Shown one piece after another: positions 50,733-62,528 of a stretch of DNA of 64,000 nt. Numbering within the stretch: position 1 is the stretch's first letter; each line of letters begins with the position of its first letter. The notes beneath the pieces were generated by a model, which did not search any database, was not told where the DNA came from, and worked only from the letters and a program-made list of their open reading frames with translations. The position numbers and the translations under genes are program-made. The stretch is from Calvatia gigantea (Eukaryota > Basidiomycota > Agaricomycetes > Agaricales > Lycoperdaceae), in NCBI GenBank assembly GCA_025093985.1, contig JACAAK010000002.1, positions 62,001-126,000 on the forward strand, given 5' to 3'.

Positions 50733-53071
50733 ATGCACGCCTCGAAACTTCCCAAGAACACTGTCCCCCCCTTTGTACAGAAGACGTACAAGTGTGTCGC
50801 TACCTTCAAGCTGTAATTCTTTCACCATTTACTTACCTCTTCTTAGGATTGTAAATGACGCGAATAACAGCGATATCATACGCTGGTCAGAATCTGGAGA
50901 ATCCTTCCTGAGTGTGCCTTCTCATATTTCGTACCTTTTGCGGACCTCACTGCCCCCCAGTTCTCGACCACCAACGCCTCTCCCATCAGATCCTCGGCCA
51001 ATGGTTTAAACACGAAAAATTTAATTCGTTCGTCCGGCAACTCAATAATTATGGGTTCTACAAGATATCAGACTTGCAACAAGGAGCTTTGCGGAATGTG
51101 TCGGGAACTGATTTCTCCTGCTTTGCTCATGTCCATGGTCATTTCCGGCGCGGGGAGCCCGGTTTGCTTTCTCTTATTCGACCTGGGACACAGACCAGCA
51201 GGACCCGGAATCGGAGCCCGGCCCAGACACAAACTCAGGATGGTGACGACGACGACGATGCTACGATGGATCTTATCGACGCTGGCGATTCTCCTACTCT
51301 TTCTTCACCTTCGAATGCCGCTGATTTTACCACTGCGCGGGGACAACTTGCCGACGGACCCGCCATTTTGCAAGACATAGCCGCCATTAAACACGAGAAA
51401 ACCAAACTGACAGCCGAGCTCGATAGGCTCAGACACCCCTACCAATTGCTATTACAAGAACATACAGACTGCCGCACCAAGTTACGAGAGCAACAGGAAA
51501 CCATTGGTCGTATTCTCGATCTTTTGGCCCGTGTAGTTGAGACTCATCAGGCTAAGAACAACCAAGATGATACTGGGAAATCCGACGGTGCTGCAGACGC
51601 AGTTATTCTTCGTAGGACGATTAGCCCCATAGCCCAAGGCGCACCAGGTACACGAGGCGACGAATCCCCTGGAAGCTTCGAGGTCATCGAAGTCGAAGCG
51701 GGCGTATCCGAGGGTAAAAATAATGTTCCCATGTATAGTGAGCACTTTTTCTATGATTTCTATCCCAATGCTAAAAATATCCTTTATCCTTCATCCTAGG
51801 CATAGAGACGCCTGTCGAGGATGCTGGGTCACCGGCGGCTTCTGTCACGCCTTTGGACGATGGCCATCCTGGGAATGCGGCAGCAATCTGTCATGATCCA
51901 AGGACCCCTGTCGGACCAGTCTACGATGGTAATCCACGTCACCATAATACCATCTCTTACTTTAATCTCAATATTACTCCTGATAATTCTGCATACCACC
52001 CATCGTCACTCCCCCCGAACGCGAATGACCCGAGATATGGAGAGGAGGAACAGGCCAGGGTGTTGACGTCCGCGTTGGATTTCCCAACCCCGCAGACGCC
52101 ATCACCCTTGCGTGCATCTCAATATACTCCGATGAGTATAACCAAAGCAAGTACTGGTAATCCTGGCACGCCAGACGGCCCAATTTCATTCGACACTGAC
52201 ACCATCATCAACTCCACTCCAATCCCATTTCCTGTTCACATCTCTCCGGGGCTGGGAAATCATTTCCCAGCCGTGGAGGGTACTGGACATGAAATGAACG
52301 TGATGAGCCACCAAATTAAAGATTTGGATGACTTATTTTTCCCGTGCGGAAGCAACTGAATCGTCGTCGAATATGACTTCCCCCGCCATGTCGACCTTCG
52401 AGAAAACTACGACGCCATATTTCACTTCCACCACATCCTCACCAACGTCCGGCGATACTTCCGCCACGCTGACAAATATCGCATCACCCACATTTGATAC
52501 TTTGCCACTCAATACCTTGGCGTTATCTGCAAAGCCCGATTTTAATCCCGACGTGTTCCTATTTTCGCATTGCACTGGCGTTGGTATAGGCAGTGGTGGT
52601 GATAACAACTGGGCGAGCGATGAGGTGATGAACGCGGGGAATGGCACGGGCGTATGTACGGACGTTACGGGTGATGGCACAGGTGCTCCAGGGTATGTTT
52701 ATGACTTAACTAGGGCCGAGGCGCAATTTCAGGACAAGGTGTCGCCGCGCTTCCTGGAGGAAATGGATCCGGAAGGTGTTCCAGTGGTGCCCCCTGTCGC
52801 GCAGAGGCCACCTCCCGCTCAGGCCCCAACCGCCGACGTCGCCGTAAATGGCTTCTTAAACAAGAATTCAGCTGGGAATCCTAGCACTCGCAGAGACATG
52901 AACGTTAACGTGACTACGAGCATGAATGCGACAAGTACTTGCAGGAAGAGGAAGTCGGATGAGATGACAGGTTCCAGGGAAACGAGAGGGAAGGTGATGC
53001 CAGTACCTGCGAAGCTGAGGAAAAAAGGGACTATTCCTGGAGGGACGAGAGACACTCGTGAACTGGAGTAG
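50733..53071 (+). CDS. HSF-type DNA-binding transcription factor (HSF-A)
   Basis: Nuclear regulator with an HSF winged helix. I take ATG 50733 because it alone is in frame with KNTVPPFVQKTYK and mirrors the start of HSF-B. Introns split the domain after TYK and after GESFL; then LSHQILGQWFKHEKFNSFVR, NNYGFYKISDLQQGALR and FAHVHGHFRRGEPGLLSLIR follow. An Asp-rich patch and a heptad-repeat trimerisation-type region (AAIKHEKTKLTAELDRLRHP, then RTKLREQQETIGRILDLLAR) come next. After an intron near 51714-51799 there is a long Pro/Thr/Ser/Asn-rich tail with a basic cluster CRKRKSDE and KLRKKG. A one-base gain near 52350 relative to HSF-B creates a stop at 52359 inside the tail; the frame then continues open to 53071. 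DNA-binding and oligomerisation regions are intact. Confidence 0.78.
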
Positions 53072-53215
53072 AACGTCATGAAGAAGGGAGGGGGGAGGCA
53101 CAACCTCGTAAGATATGCAGTATATTTCCTCTCCTGAGATGATCCGCGTACATTATTTCCTTTGCGTTTTCGTAGCCATTTGTAACAGTAATAAGCGTTA
53201 GTATTCTCCTAGATA

Positions 53216-53230
53216 CCCCCCCCCCCCCCC
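53216..53230 (+). repeat. poly-C homopolymer, 15 nt, specific to unit A
   Basis: Fifteen consecutive C lie downstream of HSF-A. At the matching place in unit B (about 59625-59635) the sequence is TATACCTCC, so the run expanded in A after duplication, or is a sequencing artefact. Confidence 0.85.
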
Positions 53231-53501
53231 ATTGAAAGCTCCCGGTTCAATACCGACGCATATCTGCGATGTAGGTACCTGGTTTATAGCGAACAAAGAA
53301 ACTATGAAGGGAATTATTCACCTGCCTCTTGAAGATGTTGGAGCGTCTATCGACCCCGATAAGGAGCGTCATTTTTGCCGTGATTATTACAATGAAGTTA
53401 TCACATACTTATGAAATGGAACGGCTCACTATGACATTTCTTCTCATTCACGTCGTCCCTGGGGAAGGCATCACACTTCTTGTTTCTCGCTCACCCCAGT
53501 T

Positions 53502-56242
53502 TCCCGAAATATGTTTAGTCCCCACCTCGCCATCTCCCGAACCGGATCATTGAGTGAGAAGGAAACCAATACAACGAGCTTCGTGGTTTACACTTTTGGC
53601 CTACCTTGCACAAAGATCTTCGTTATATACGGAAGTCCTCCTCATGATATGCTCGCAAATAATACCTGGTACATTTTTGGGTGTTGTAATGTGGAGACTG
53701 CACGTCGGCTGCCTTCGAAACGGCACCCGACGAGCGTCTCACGCTAATCAGTCCGCCCTCCGAAGATTTCGTCACTTCGACCATTCATCGATCCGCCTCC
53801 GATCCGACTATCCCTCGACAAGTCCTCTGCGTCCTCGTGTAATATTTCCACTGTCCCCGCCTCTCATACCAGCAAATTTCATTAATTCAAACTCCTCGCT
53901 TCCGTAGCTACATACCTATTCAACCTTTAGATAATTTGGTTCACCGACATGTTTCAGAAAATTTCCTATTTTATTTTGACACTTTCGCACCTAGTCTCCA
54001 TAACTTGCTAACTTAGCTCTCCTGTCGTACATCATGATATTCAGTCCTCGTAAGTAACCGTAGAAAATCCGAAATGCTGGACTTCTCTGTAGCTTAAATA
54101 CGGTCGAGCCAGTACCGGCTCGACACCTAGTAATTGGATACCCATTCTCTCATTCTCGAAGTCTCGCTCTAAGTTGTCTCAGCTTTGTCTCTCGTCGCCT
54201 CCTGTTTTCTCACTGTCTCTCGTCTCTCTCTCGTTCCGGAACCTTGTCCTCGACGGCGTCTCCGACGCCGTCACTCTCGCCCCTCGTTTCTCTGCTGCCC
54301 TCTACTCCTGTCTCTATCTCTCCTGGATCTGGGTTTGAAGCCTCGTGACTGACGGACGCAGTCACACCCTATATTCGTTGAACCGCCGCCTCATCTCTTC
54401 AGTAACGGACTGGAAGGGTTCACCAAGCCTCATGAATGTCACCCTCAGCGAGTTCCTTCCCAATGAACTTAGCAGATCGCTTCCTATCTATTCCACACAC
54501 GTTTGTGCCAGGGATCGTAGCGAATGTACCTGCATATTCGTAAGCTGAAGGACAGCGAGGGAAGGGCTTCAACTAGTCGTCGCCAGGGACTACCAATGAG
54601 GGACACGGGTGGTGCAGACGGAGGCGATGATATCTGGGAAGATTGCCAGTTTCCGATTGCGCACAACGTCGGTGGTGTGGAGGAGGAATTATAAAGAGGC
54701 ACCTTTCATTCCTTTTTCCTAGCCCCCGGACTTGGTTTCGACACGGCCAAAACTTGAGAAGCTCCCTTTGCTCAACGTTATTTTAACTTCAAGATAGCTG
54801 ATGTCTCATGCCGCATTCATCTCCAGCGGTTGCACGCTGCCGGTCTAGTCTCCCTGTTGACTAGTTCGGCTCAAAAACCGAGAACCGGCTGAGCCGAACC
54901 GGTGCTAGGGCTGAACTGGACCCTGTTTGCGGTTCAGCCGGTTCTGGGACCGGTTCCCAGATTTTAACTGGTCACAGACTTCTGTCTCAAGTGTTCATCC
55001 TAATTACAGTCAAAATGATTTCCCGGAATGACGGTAGGACATCCAGAAGTGTCAAGGTTTACTGAATAGTCATTAAATTACCACAGCATTTGATGCCTGC
55101 CTGCCTGTCGGCTGGTTCAACAAGTCCGATGTCGTGCTTGTACCTATGACATAGTTACATCACATGCTGAGTGAAAGTGTTGCGTGTACCTGTGTACAGT
55201 GTACCTGTGTGTACCTTAGCCTCACTGTGACAACAGCACCCCGCACCTTTGTTTATACAACTTAATCCAATACGAGTGGTGGGCTGCTAACAAGATCACC
55301 ACAACCGACATTTCTGGAGTAATGAAATAATGTTCAGATACCTTAGAACCCTATCTTGACACTTTAGCTACAATATACAATGTATCATAGTGGTGCTATG
55401 CGCGCCCGTCCCCGACCCTGGTGTTTACCAGCATCAGGTGATTGTAGCTGTTTAATGTTTCAAGAAATTCTACACTTTATCACATTGATTGGCAACGACA
55501 GCAGGAAAGGATGTGCCTAAGCACATCACCTCCAGCCACAAGGAGATAGATTCTAGGTTCATGAAATGAGTGCGATTCATCTTGGGGTAATACAGCGGGT
55601 CATAATAGATGGGGTACTGCGACGGATCATGAGTGACACCAACAACGGGGCAGTCACTCGATTCAAGAACGCGGGCTTTTCGACAAGGTGATTTAACAAG
55701 TAACAGCGTCGAATTCGTACGAATCAATCAACAATGTACAATGAAGCAACTACTCACAGGATCAGCAATGTCAGAAAGAGACATTGCTCAAATGACGCCT
55801 TGTTTCGCAGAGCAGAAACCACTAGTTAAAAGGTATCGGTATCCCCGTTCGATTCGATTGGCGCGGACTGAGATTCCAAATGACGTTCTTTCGATTTTAT
55901 GTGGGGTCGTACTCCATACAGGGGGTTCGCTCTATTAATATCTTATAAAGTTCGAGATCACATTCCCACGGTTCGATGTCATTTGGCAGAGACTCGTATC
56001 CATTTCAAGTCGACAGAACCCTCCTCTTGCTTCGCAGAGTTGGGGACTATAACAATGATGGTAAGAGCCCTCAGACATAGGTGATGACTGAGTCATCCAG
56101 CATTACATAATTACTTGTTTATTCATATACCGGTATTGGTCCTGCGGTTCGGAACCGGCTCACAGGTTCAGTCCTGGGTGGTGGGAACCGGCATGAGCCG
56201 AGCTGAACCTAGCCAGACTGGACTGTTAACAACACTACTACT
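53502..56242. other. spacer between duplicated units, no recognisable gene
   Basis: Pyrimidine-rich stretches near 54160-54320 and short frames only. It contains a cluster of AACCGG/GGCTGAACC-type palindromic motifs near 54868-54960 and again near 56140-56215 that may mark the ends of an old mobile element. The 101-codon frame at 55633-55938 has no recognisable domain. Confidence 0.4.
54868..56215. mobile_element. possible old inverted-repeat element with AACCGG-rich ends
   Basis: The left end has AGTTCGGCTCA followed by GAGAACCGGCTGAGCCGAACC and GGTTCAGCCGGTTC. The right end, reverse-complemented, starts AGCTCGGCTCATGCCGGTTC. Both ends are dense in the same short inverted motifs, whereas the interior is not. 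No target-site duplication or transposase was found, so this is a tentative call. Confidence 0.3.
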
Positions 56243-57136
56243 GTTGACTCCAAATGTCTCCCACGCACCTGACAAACGCATTCCACCATTGAAATTGGTG
56301 GACGTTCTCTTATAGCCTTGTGACCCATGCACGCTGGAACATTGCGACCGCGTAGATGTGAGATGAAGCACAAAAATAGACAATCTGGCCGTATTTTTAT
56401 TTCCGACCCATTCGACAGATATGATTCGACTTGTGCATTCAATTGTGACTCCGCGCAAAAGGTCTAAACCAATTCTCGAGAGATTCAAGCGAGGGAACAG
56501 GGTGGTCGGTAATGATCCGCTGCTGAGTGCTGAAGCATTTGGCCATTATTCACCGTCATCGGATTATTACACAAATTGGCTCCGATATGAAATTATGGGC
56601 GCCCGATGTACCCTATATTCCCACACCACAAATCCAAAAATTTTGCGATGCCGTGAGGGGTGACACTATCTCATGAGAGGAAGAGAAGCCTGGCTACACA
56701 GCCCAGTTCAAGTGAGAAGATATCATAATGAACATTTTTGCTCTAAGAAAGGCTGCATTCTGCAGGCCAAAACAGATGGCTATGCAACGAACCCTGGTGT
56801 TGTTTTTCTCCAAACACAGAGGGACGACAGAAGCTTCTTTGGCCAACTCGTATATTTGTTCGCCGCCTCGTCTCTTCGCTCGCAGCCTCGACTTATTCTT
56901 GTGCAGATGACTCAACTCGAAGCGCTGGAAACACCCTTCTTCTACAGGTCTAAATATACCCAAAGCCTTTAAGTGATCGACGGCTAAGCGCGGATTACGT
57001 GTCTTGAAGCTTGAAGGCCTGACATTCATTGCGCATTTAGAGGGTGATTCGGCGTGTGAAGGCAATTGCTGCGCATATGATAAGCATCATATAATATACA
57101 TGTCGGAGCCTCATCTCCTCTTGCCCTCTCACACCT

Positions 57137-59409
57137 ATGAAACGAGTTGCCTCGACAAAATCCCCCAGAAATACGGTCCCCGCCTTTGTACAGAAGGCAT
57201 ATAAGTATGTCGCCACATCCAAGTTGTACTTGTTTCGCCATTTACTCACATCCTCGTAGGATTGTGAGTGACACCAATAACCACGATATCATCCGTTGGT
57301 CAGAATCAGGCGAATCGTTCCTGAGTGAGCCTTCTCGTATCTCGTATCTTTCACAACCTCACTTGACCCCTAGTCCTCGACCACCAACGCCTAGCCCGTC
57401 AGGTTCTCGGCCGGTGGTTCAAACATGAAAACTTTAACTCGTTTATACGGCAACTCAACAACTATGGGTTCCACAAGATACCGGACCTGAAACAAGGAGC
57501 CTTGCGCAACGAATCGGAAATCGAACATTACTGTTTTGCCCATGTCGATGGTCATTTCCGGCGCGGGGAACCTGGTTTGCTTTATCTTATTCGACCTGGG
57601 ACACGGGCCAGCGGAACTCGGAATCGGAACCCGGTCCATACACGAACCCAGGATGGCGACGGCGACGATACTACTATGGATCTTATCAACGCCGGCGATC
57701 CTCAAACCCTTTTCTTCGCCCTCGGGCGCCACTGATCTTCCCGTTGCGTGGGGACAAAACTCCGATGTACCCACTATTTCCCAAGATATAGCCGCCATCA
57801 AACACGAGCAAACCAAACAGGCAGCTGAGCTCGACAGGCTTAAATACGCCTACCAATTATTATTACAAGAACATATGGGCTGCCGTACCGAGCTACGAGA
57901 ACATCAGGAAACCATTGGCCATTTCCGGGATTTCTTGACCTGTGTATTCGTGACTCGTCCCGCTAAGAACAACCAAGGTGATACTGGGAAATCCGGCGGT
58001 GCTGCAGATGCAGTTGTCCTTCGTCGGACGATTGGCCCAACAGTCCAAGGTACACCAGGCGCACGGGGAGACGAATCCCCTGGAAGCTTCGAGGTCATCG
58101 AAGTTGAAGCGGGAGTATCCGAAGGTAATAATAATGTTTCCACATATAGTGAGCCGCTTTTTCTACGATTTCTATCTCAGTGCTAAATATAACTTTTATC
58201 TTAGGTATAGAGATGCCTGTTGAGGATGCTGAGTCGCCGACGACTTCTGTCACAATTTTGGACGATGGCCATCCTGGGAATGCGGCAGCAAACTATTATG
58301 ATCCTAGGACCCCTGTTGGACCAGCCTACGATGCCAATCCACGTTCTCACAATACCACCTCTTACCTTAATCCCAATGTCACTCTTGATCATTCCGCGCA
58401 CTACTCAGCATTACTTTCCCCGAATGTGAATGACCCCGGGTATGGAGAGGAGGAACAGGCCAGGGTGTTGATGTCTGCGTTGGATTTCCCAACCCCGCAG
58501 ACGCCATCACCCTTGCGTGCATCTCAATATACTCCGATGAATATAACTGAAGCTAGTACTGGTAACCCTGGCACACCAGAAGGCTCAATTTTGTTCGACG
58601 TTAACGCCATCATCGACTCCGAGTTCACTCCTATTCCGATTCCTGTTCACATCTCCCCGAGGCTGGAAAATCATTTCCCAGCCGCGGAGGGTACTGGACA
58701 TGGAGTGAACGCTATAGGCCACCAAATTAAAGATTCGGATGACTTATTTTTCCTGTGCGGGGATAATGAATCGTTGTCGAGGACGACTTCTCCCGCCATG
58801 TCGGCCTCTGCGACAACACCTACCACGCCACAGAAAACCACAATGCCGTATTTCGCTTCCACCACGTCCTCGCCAATGTCCGGTGATACTTCTACCATGT
58901 CGACGAATATCGCACCACCCACATATGACACTTTGCCACTCAACATCCCCGCTTTATCAGCGAAACCTGGTTTTAATCCCAACATGTTCCTAGGGCTATT
59001 TTCGCATTCTGCTGGCGCTGGTATGGGCAGTTATGGTAGTGACAACTGGGCGAACGGAGTCGGCGATGATACTATGAACGTGGAGAATGGCATGGATATG
59101 GGCGTATGTATGGATGTTACGGGCGATGGCACAGGTAGTTGGGTGTATGTTGGTGGCTTAGGTGGAGCTGAGGCGCAATTTTTGGACAAGGTGTCGCCAC
59201 GTTCCCCGAAGAAAGTGGGCCTGGGGGACGTTCTAGTGACGCCCCCTGTTGCGCGGAGGCCACTTCCCACTCGGGCCCCAACCGCCGGTGTCGCTGCAGG
59301 TGGTTTTTTAGAGAACGCACCTGGGAATCCTAGCACAAGCACGACAAGTACTCGCCAGAAGAGGAAGTCGGATGAGATGACAGGTTCCAGGGAAACGAGA
59401 GGGAAGTGA
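57137..59409 (+). CDS. HSF-type DNA-binding transcription factor (HSF-B)
   Basis: Close paralogue of HSF-A with the same exon plan. ATG 57137 gives a short leader and NTVPAFVQKAYK; introns follow AYK and GESFL; then LARQVLGRWFKHENFNSFIR, NNYGFHKIPDLKQGALR and DGHFRRGEPGLLYLIR. The helical oligomerisation region (AAIKHEQTKQAAELDRLKYA) lies in another frame because TTTT near 57708 has one T more than unit A, so the literal reading stops at about 57735. After the intron near 58125-58204 the Pro/Thr/Ser-rich tail is open for about 400 codons and includes QKRKSDEMTGSRETRGK. A base missing after 59405 relative to unit A ends it at 59409 instead of adding about 20 basic residues. The tail break present in A is absent here. 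Confidence 0.77.
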
Positions 59410-59747
59410 TGCCAGTGCCTGCGAAGCTGAGGAAAAAAGGGACGATCCCAGAGGGATGAGAGACACTCGTGAACTTGAGTAGAACGTCATGAAGAAGGGA
59501 GGGGGGAGGCACAACCTCGTAAGATATGCAGTATATTTCTCTTCCTGAGATGATCCGCGTACATTATTTCCTTTGCGTTTTCGTAACCATTTGTAACAGT
59601 AATAAGTGTTAGTATTCTCCTAGATATACCTCCAATTGAAAGCTCCCGGTTCAATGCCGACGCATATCTGCGATATAGGTACCTGGTTTATAGCGAACAA
59701 AGAAACTACGAAGGGAATTATCCACCTGCTTCTTGAAGATGTCGGAG

Positions 59748-60020
59748 TACGGTAGGCGAAACGTCCGAGGTTCATTTTACGCACGAGCGATGCCCAAGTC
59801 ACAATGACGTGACATGCCCTCAGATGTCACACCAAAGGATGCAGGCCATCCACTCAATGTGTCCTTTTTCCAGTGAATTTCTGTGTACTTGTAGAACTAC
59901 GATACCCCGTTTCCTCTCCAGAAATACAGAAGAACACAAATCCGATGTTTCCGGAGCAAAATTTAATGAGCTTTGTGACACAGTGATGGCGCGGTCCAAT
60001 TTCGAACTCCGCATATCTAT
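59748..60020 (+). repeat. left terminal inverted repeat of the TIR element
   Basis: Inverted mate of 61540-61813. Homology stops sharply after GCATATCTAT on both arms. Each arm also carries the same open frame of about 70 codons reading inward from near 59809 and 61751, probably incidental. Confidence 0.92.
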
Positions 60021-61082
60021 CGCTATGTCACGGTCTATCAGGAATAACAAGACTACTTGATCACTCACTAGTACTCACTAAAAACATGAAAATGATTCCC
60101 TGTAAAAATAAAGGAACTACTGTAGACAATGTAAACGTAAATTTGACCCCCAAGAAATTAAGTAACCCTCCTCAGTTACTTGTTAAACACACAGGAACCG
60201 AGGTAGTCAATCATCAGTGGAGGAAAACAATAGTATTCATAGTTAAGCGTATGGCAAATGTCCACGGAATGACAATAACGTATAACAAAGTCTTATTCAA
60301 TAGAAGCAAGCATAAGGCAGAGAATAAGAGAGATAGAGTGGAGTGCGCAATTATTGGAGTGTGGAGATCAGACAGCGCCTGGCACTGTAAGGTACCACCT
60401 CGTTGTCCTCCAACTATTCCACTTCGCTGACAAGACATTCACCTCTGAACGATGATCAAAAACCCCGGCCAATAGCTCATCTCTGCAACGACCACAAGAC
60501 CAGACAAGACCCCGGATCAAACACAACTTCAACTGGACCTGGAATGACCGTGACGAACACCGTCTTGGCTCAGTATGCCTCTCTCATTTTCTCTGAAATT
60601 TCATTTTCTCAAATATCCTACTGCTTGTGAAATAGATGCACAGGTAATCCTTACATCATATAATGGAATCTTGTAAGGGGTTATTCCCCACCCTTTCCGT
60701 TTTTGGACTTATTTTCATTTCTTTATTGCGTGCTGTTGTTCCTCACTCTATTTTCTCTTGTTTTGTGACATAAAACAAATGCAAACTTACTTACTATATA
60801 ATGCCCTGTATGTCGAGCTGTTACAGCTCAACTATTATCTTTTTGTTATACGTACGTTTACCTATATACACAGGTCAAGCGTATTTCGTGACTTAAGATA
60901 TATAGCCCGTAAAGCGTCCCGCTTTACAAATCTGCTTGGAGATAATGTTGCTGTTGTCATTGATCTGTTAAGCTAACCTATAATCAATTTCCCTTATCTC
61001 TCCCCCCTCATCTCTAAGGCATGGTATCTTGTTTCCTTGTGAACATTGGCCTCGAAACACTTATGGAACATCTCCTACACAA

Positions 61083-61145
61083 TTCCGGACCGTCTGCATG
61101 TCGTTCCGGACTGCCTGCATGTTGTTCCGGACCGTCTGCATGTCG
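61083..61145 (+). repeat. three 21-bp direct repeats inside the TIR element
   Basis: Three consecutive copies of a 21-bp unit starting TTCCGGACCGTCTGCATG; the middle copy has three substitutions. It may be a subterminal or internal protein-binding array, or simply a short minisatellite. Confidence 0.8.
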
Positions 61146-61539
61146 TTCCAAGCCTTCGAAGTCACTCCGGCCTCTGGTCCGTCATGACTCATCGCCCCGA
61201 GACCTACTATCTCTTTGCTCATCTCTTCAAAACCCTTAATTGAGAGGAATGTCGGACAGATGTTGGTGTAATTGCGCCATTGTGGGCACCACACTCCCTC
61301 TTCGGAGGTCTGGGGTCCTCATGTGCCTGTGAAGGTGAAAATTAGAAGGGTATTCATGAAGGTATTGCTCTAAGGATGCAAAATGTCAATTATGTGTATG
61401 TTGGGCGCTCAGCTGGTAACGATGGGCTTTGATCCCACCGGTCCATCTCTCTATGTACTTTCTTTTATTGTGCCTTTTGTTACAAACCACGAGATTATCC
61501 TGAAACCTTATAAGTAAGTTAAAGTAACCCCCTCCACCA

Positions 61540-61813
61540 ATAGATATGCGGAGTTCGAAATTGGACCGCGCCATCACTGTGTCACAAAGCTCATTAAATT
61601 TTGCTCCGGAAACATCGGATTTGTGTTCTTCTGTATTTCTGGAGAGGAAACGGGGTATCGTAGTTCTACAAGTACACAGAAATTCACTGGAAAAAGGACA
61701 CATTGAGTGGATGGCCTGCATCCTTTGGTGTGACATCTGAGGGCATGTCACGTCATTGTGACTTGGGCATCGCTCGTGCGTAAAAATGAACCTCGGACGT
61801 TTCGCCTACTGTA
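61540..61813 (-). repeat. right terminal inverted repeat of the TIR element
   Basis: Reverse complement of 59748-60020, differing by A for G at the fourth base from the end and by one extra T in a T-run. Confidence 0.92.
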
Positions 61814-61912
61814 GTGGGAGTGTCTATCGACCTCGATAAGGAACGTCATTTTTGCCGTGATTATTACAATGAAGTTATCACATACTCATGAAATGGAACG
61901 GCTCACCGTGGC

Positions 61913-61940
61913 GCACCTCGCGACGATAGGAGCGAGGTGC
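61913..61940. repeat. perfect 9-bp stem hairpin at the insertion border
   Basis: GCACCTCGC at 61913-61921 is the exact reverse complement of GCGAGGTGC at 61932-61940 with a 10-nt loop, starting six bases inside the insertion. Confidence 0.8.
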
Positions 61941-62528
61941 AATTTCTTGGGCCACGCTTGACGTGTCGCAGGCATCACACTACGAGGCGTGCCGCCGACC
62001 TCAGACCTATCTACTTCTAACTTTGGCCATGCCCTCGAAGAGGGCGCCATAGGCCAGACTTAAATTCTCTTTCTTTCTATCTTTTCCACCTCGAACAAAA
62101 CCTCTCGAAACGACCGAACCCTCGCACTAAGCTGCAACCGCACGACGAATCGACGAGAGCCACCCAAGTAACAACGGCAGGTTCCGGCTCCAAAAAAGCA
62201 AAAGACGACGACCGAGGACGCGAACGACACAAACCGGATGAACAACAAACCGACCACTCACAAGGACCGAAAAAAGACCACAGAGTCTGCCCGTCCGCTC
62301 GCTCGCTCATTCGCAACAGACCCAGCGACACTCAACACGACGCTACGAACGAACCTCAGGTGAAATACATTCGGAACTCCGGAGGATACACGACGCGAAC
62401 CATCTGGGTCCACCGGCCATACTCCTGAAGGTCCCGTACTCCAATATGAACCTCCTCCCAATCACGCGGGCGTATTGCCCAACACTTATTGTCATTGATA
62501 ATACATTGACATGGGCATAATACCCGGA

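Larger units (their letters stand above)
50001..53501 (+). repeat. tandem segmental duplication, unit A
   Basis: Sequence from about 50001 matches 56243 onward over the shared 5' flank, the whole HSF gene and the 3' flank. Examples are the stretch beginning GACCCATTCGACAGATATGA in both, and the 3' part with GTACATTATTTCCTTTGCG. Unit A is contiguous where unit B carries two insertions, so it serves as the empty-site reference. Its last 70 bases reappear at the window's right edge. Confidence 0.88.
59748..61813. mobile_element. 2,066-bp TIR transposable element, non-autonomous
   Basis: A 273-bp left terminal repeat (59748-60020) is the reverse complement of the right one (61540-61813) with only two differences seen. 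The termini read TACRGTAGGCGAAACGTCCG. Flanks are GTCGGAG (59741-59747) and GTGGGAG (61814-61820), a probable 7-bp target-site duplication with one mismatch. Unit A shows the empty site with a single GTTGGAG at 53337-53343, proving an insertion after duplication or a precise loss from A. The 1.5-kb interior has no transposase-like frame. The near identity of the repeats suggests recent activity of an autonomous partner elsewhere. The superfamily is undetermined; long TIRs would suit a Mutator-like element but the duplication would then normally be 9 bp. Confidence 0.88.

Noticed and set aside
53240..53270. GGTTCAATACC resembling a tRNA B box, present in both duplicated units
   Set aside because: No matching A box, acceptor stem or anticodon arm in the flanking sequence.
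61400..61445. tRNA-like stretch with GCTCAGCTGGTAACG and TTTGATCCCACC
   Set aside because: The A-box-like and B-box-like parts are far too close together for a tRNA or a tRNA-derived SINE head, and no cloverleaf can be drawn.
59748..61813. CACTA-type or Tc1/mariner assignment of the TIR element
   Set aside because: Ends do not start with CACTA. A TA target is possible if the ends are shifted inward, but the 7-bp flank match and the unit-A empty site fit better.
61907..61945. Helitron terminus, because of the hairpin at the insertion border
   Set aside because: Neither the CTRR terminus beyond the hairpin nor a TC start at the other end, nor an A/T host junction, fits.
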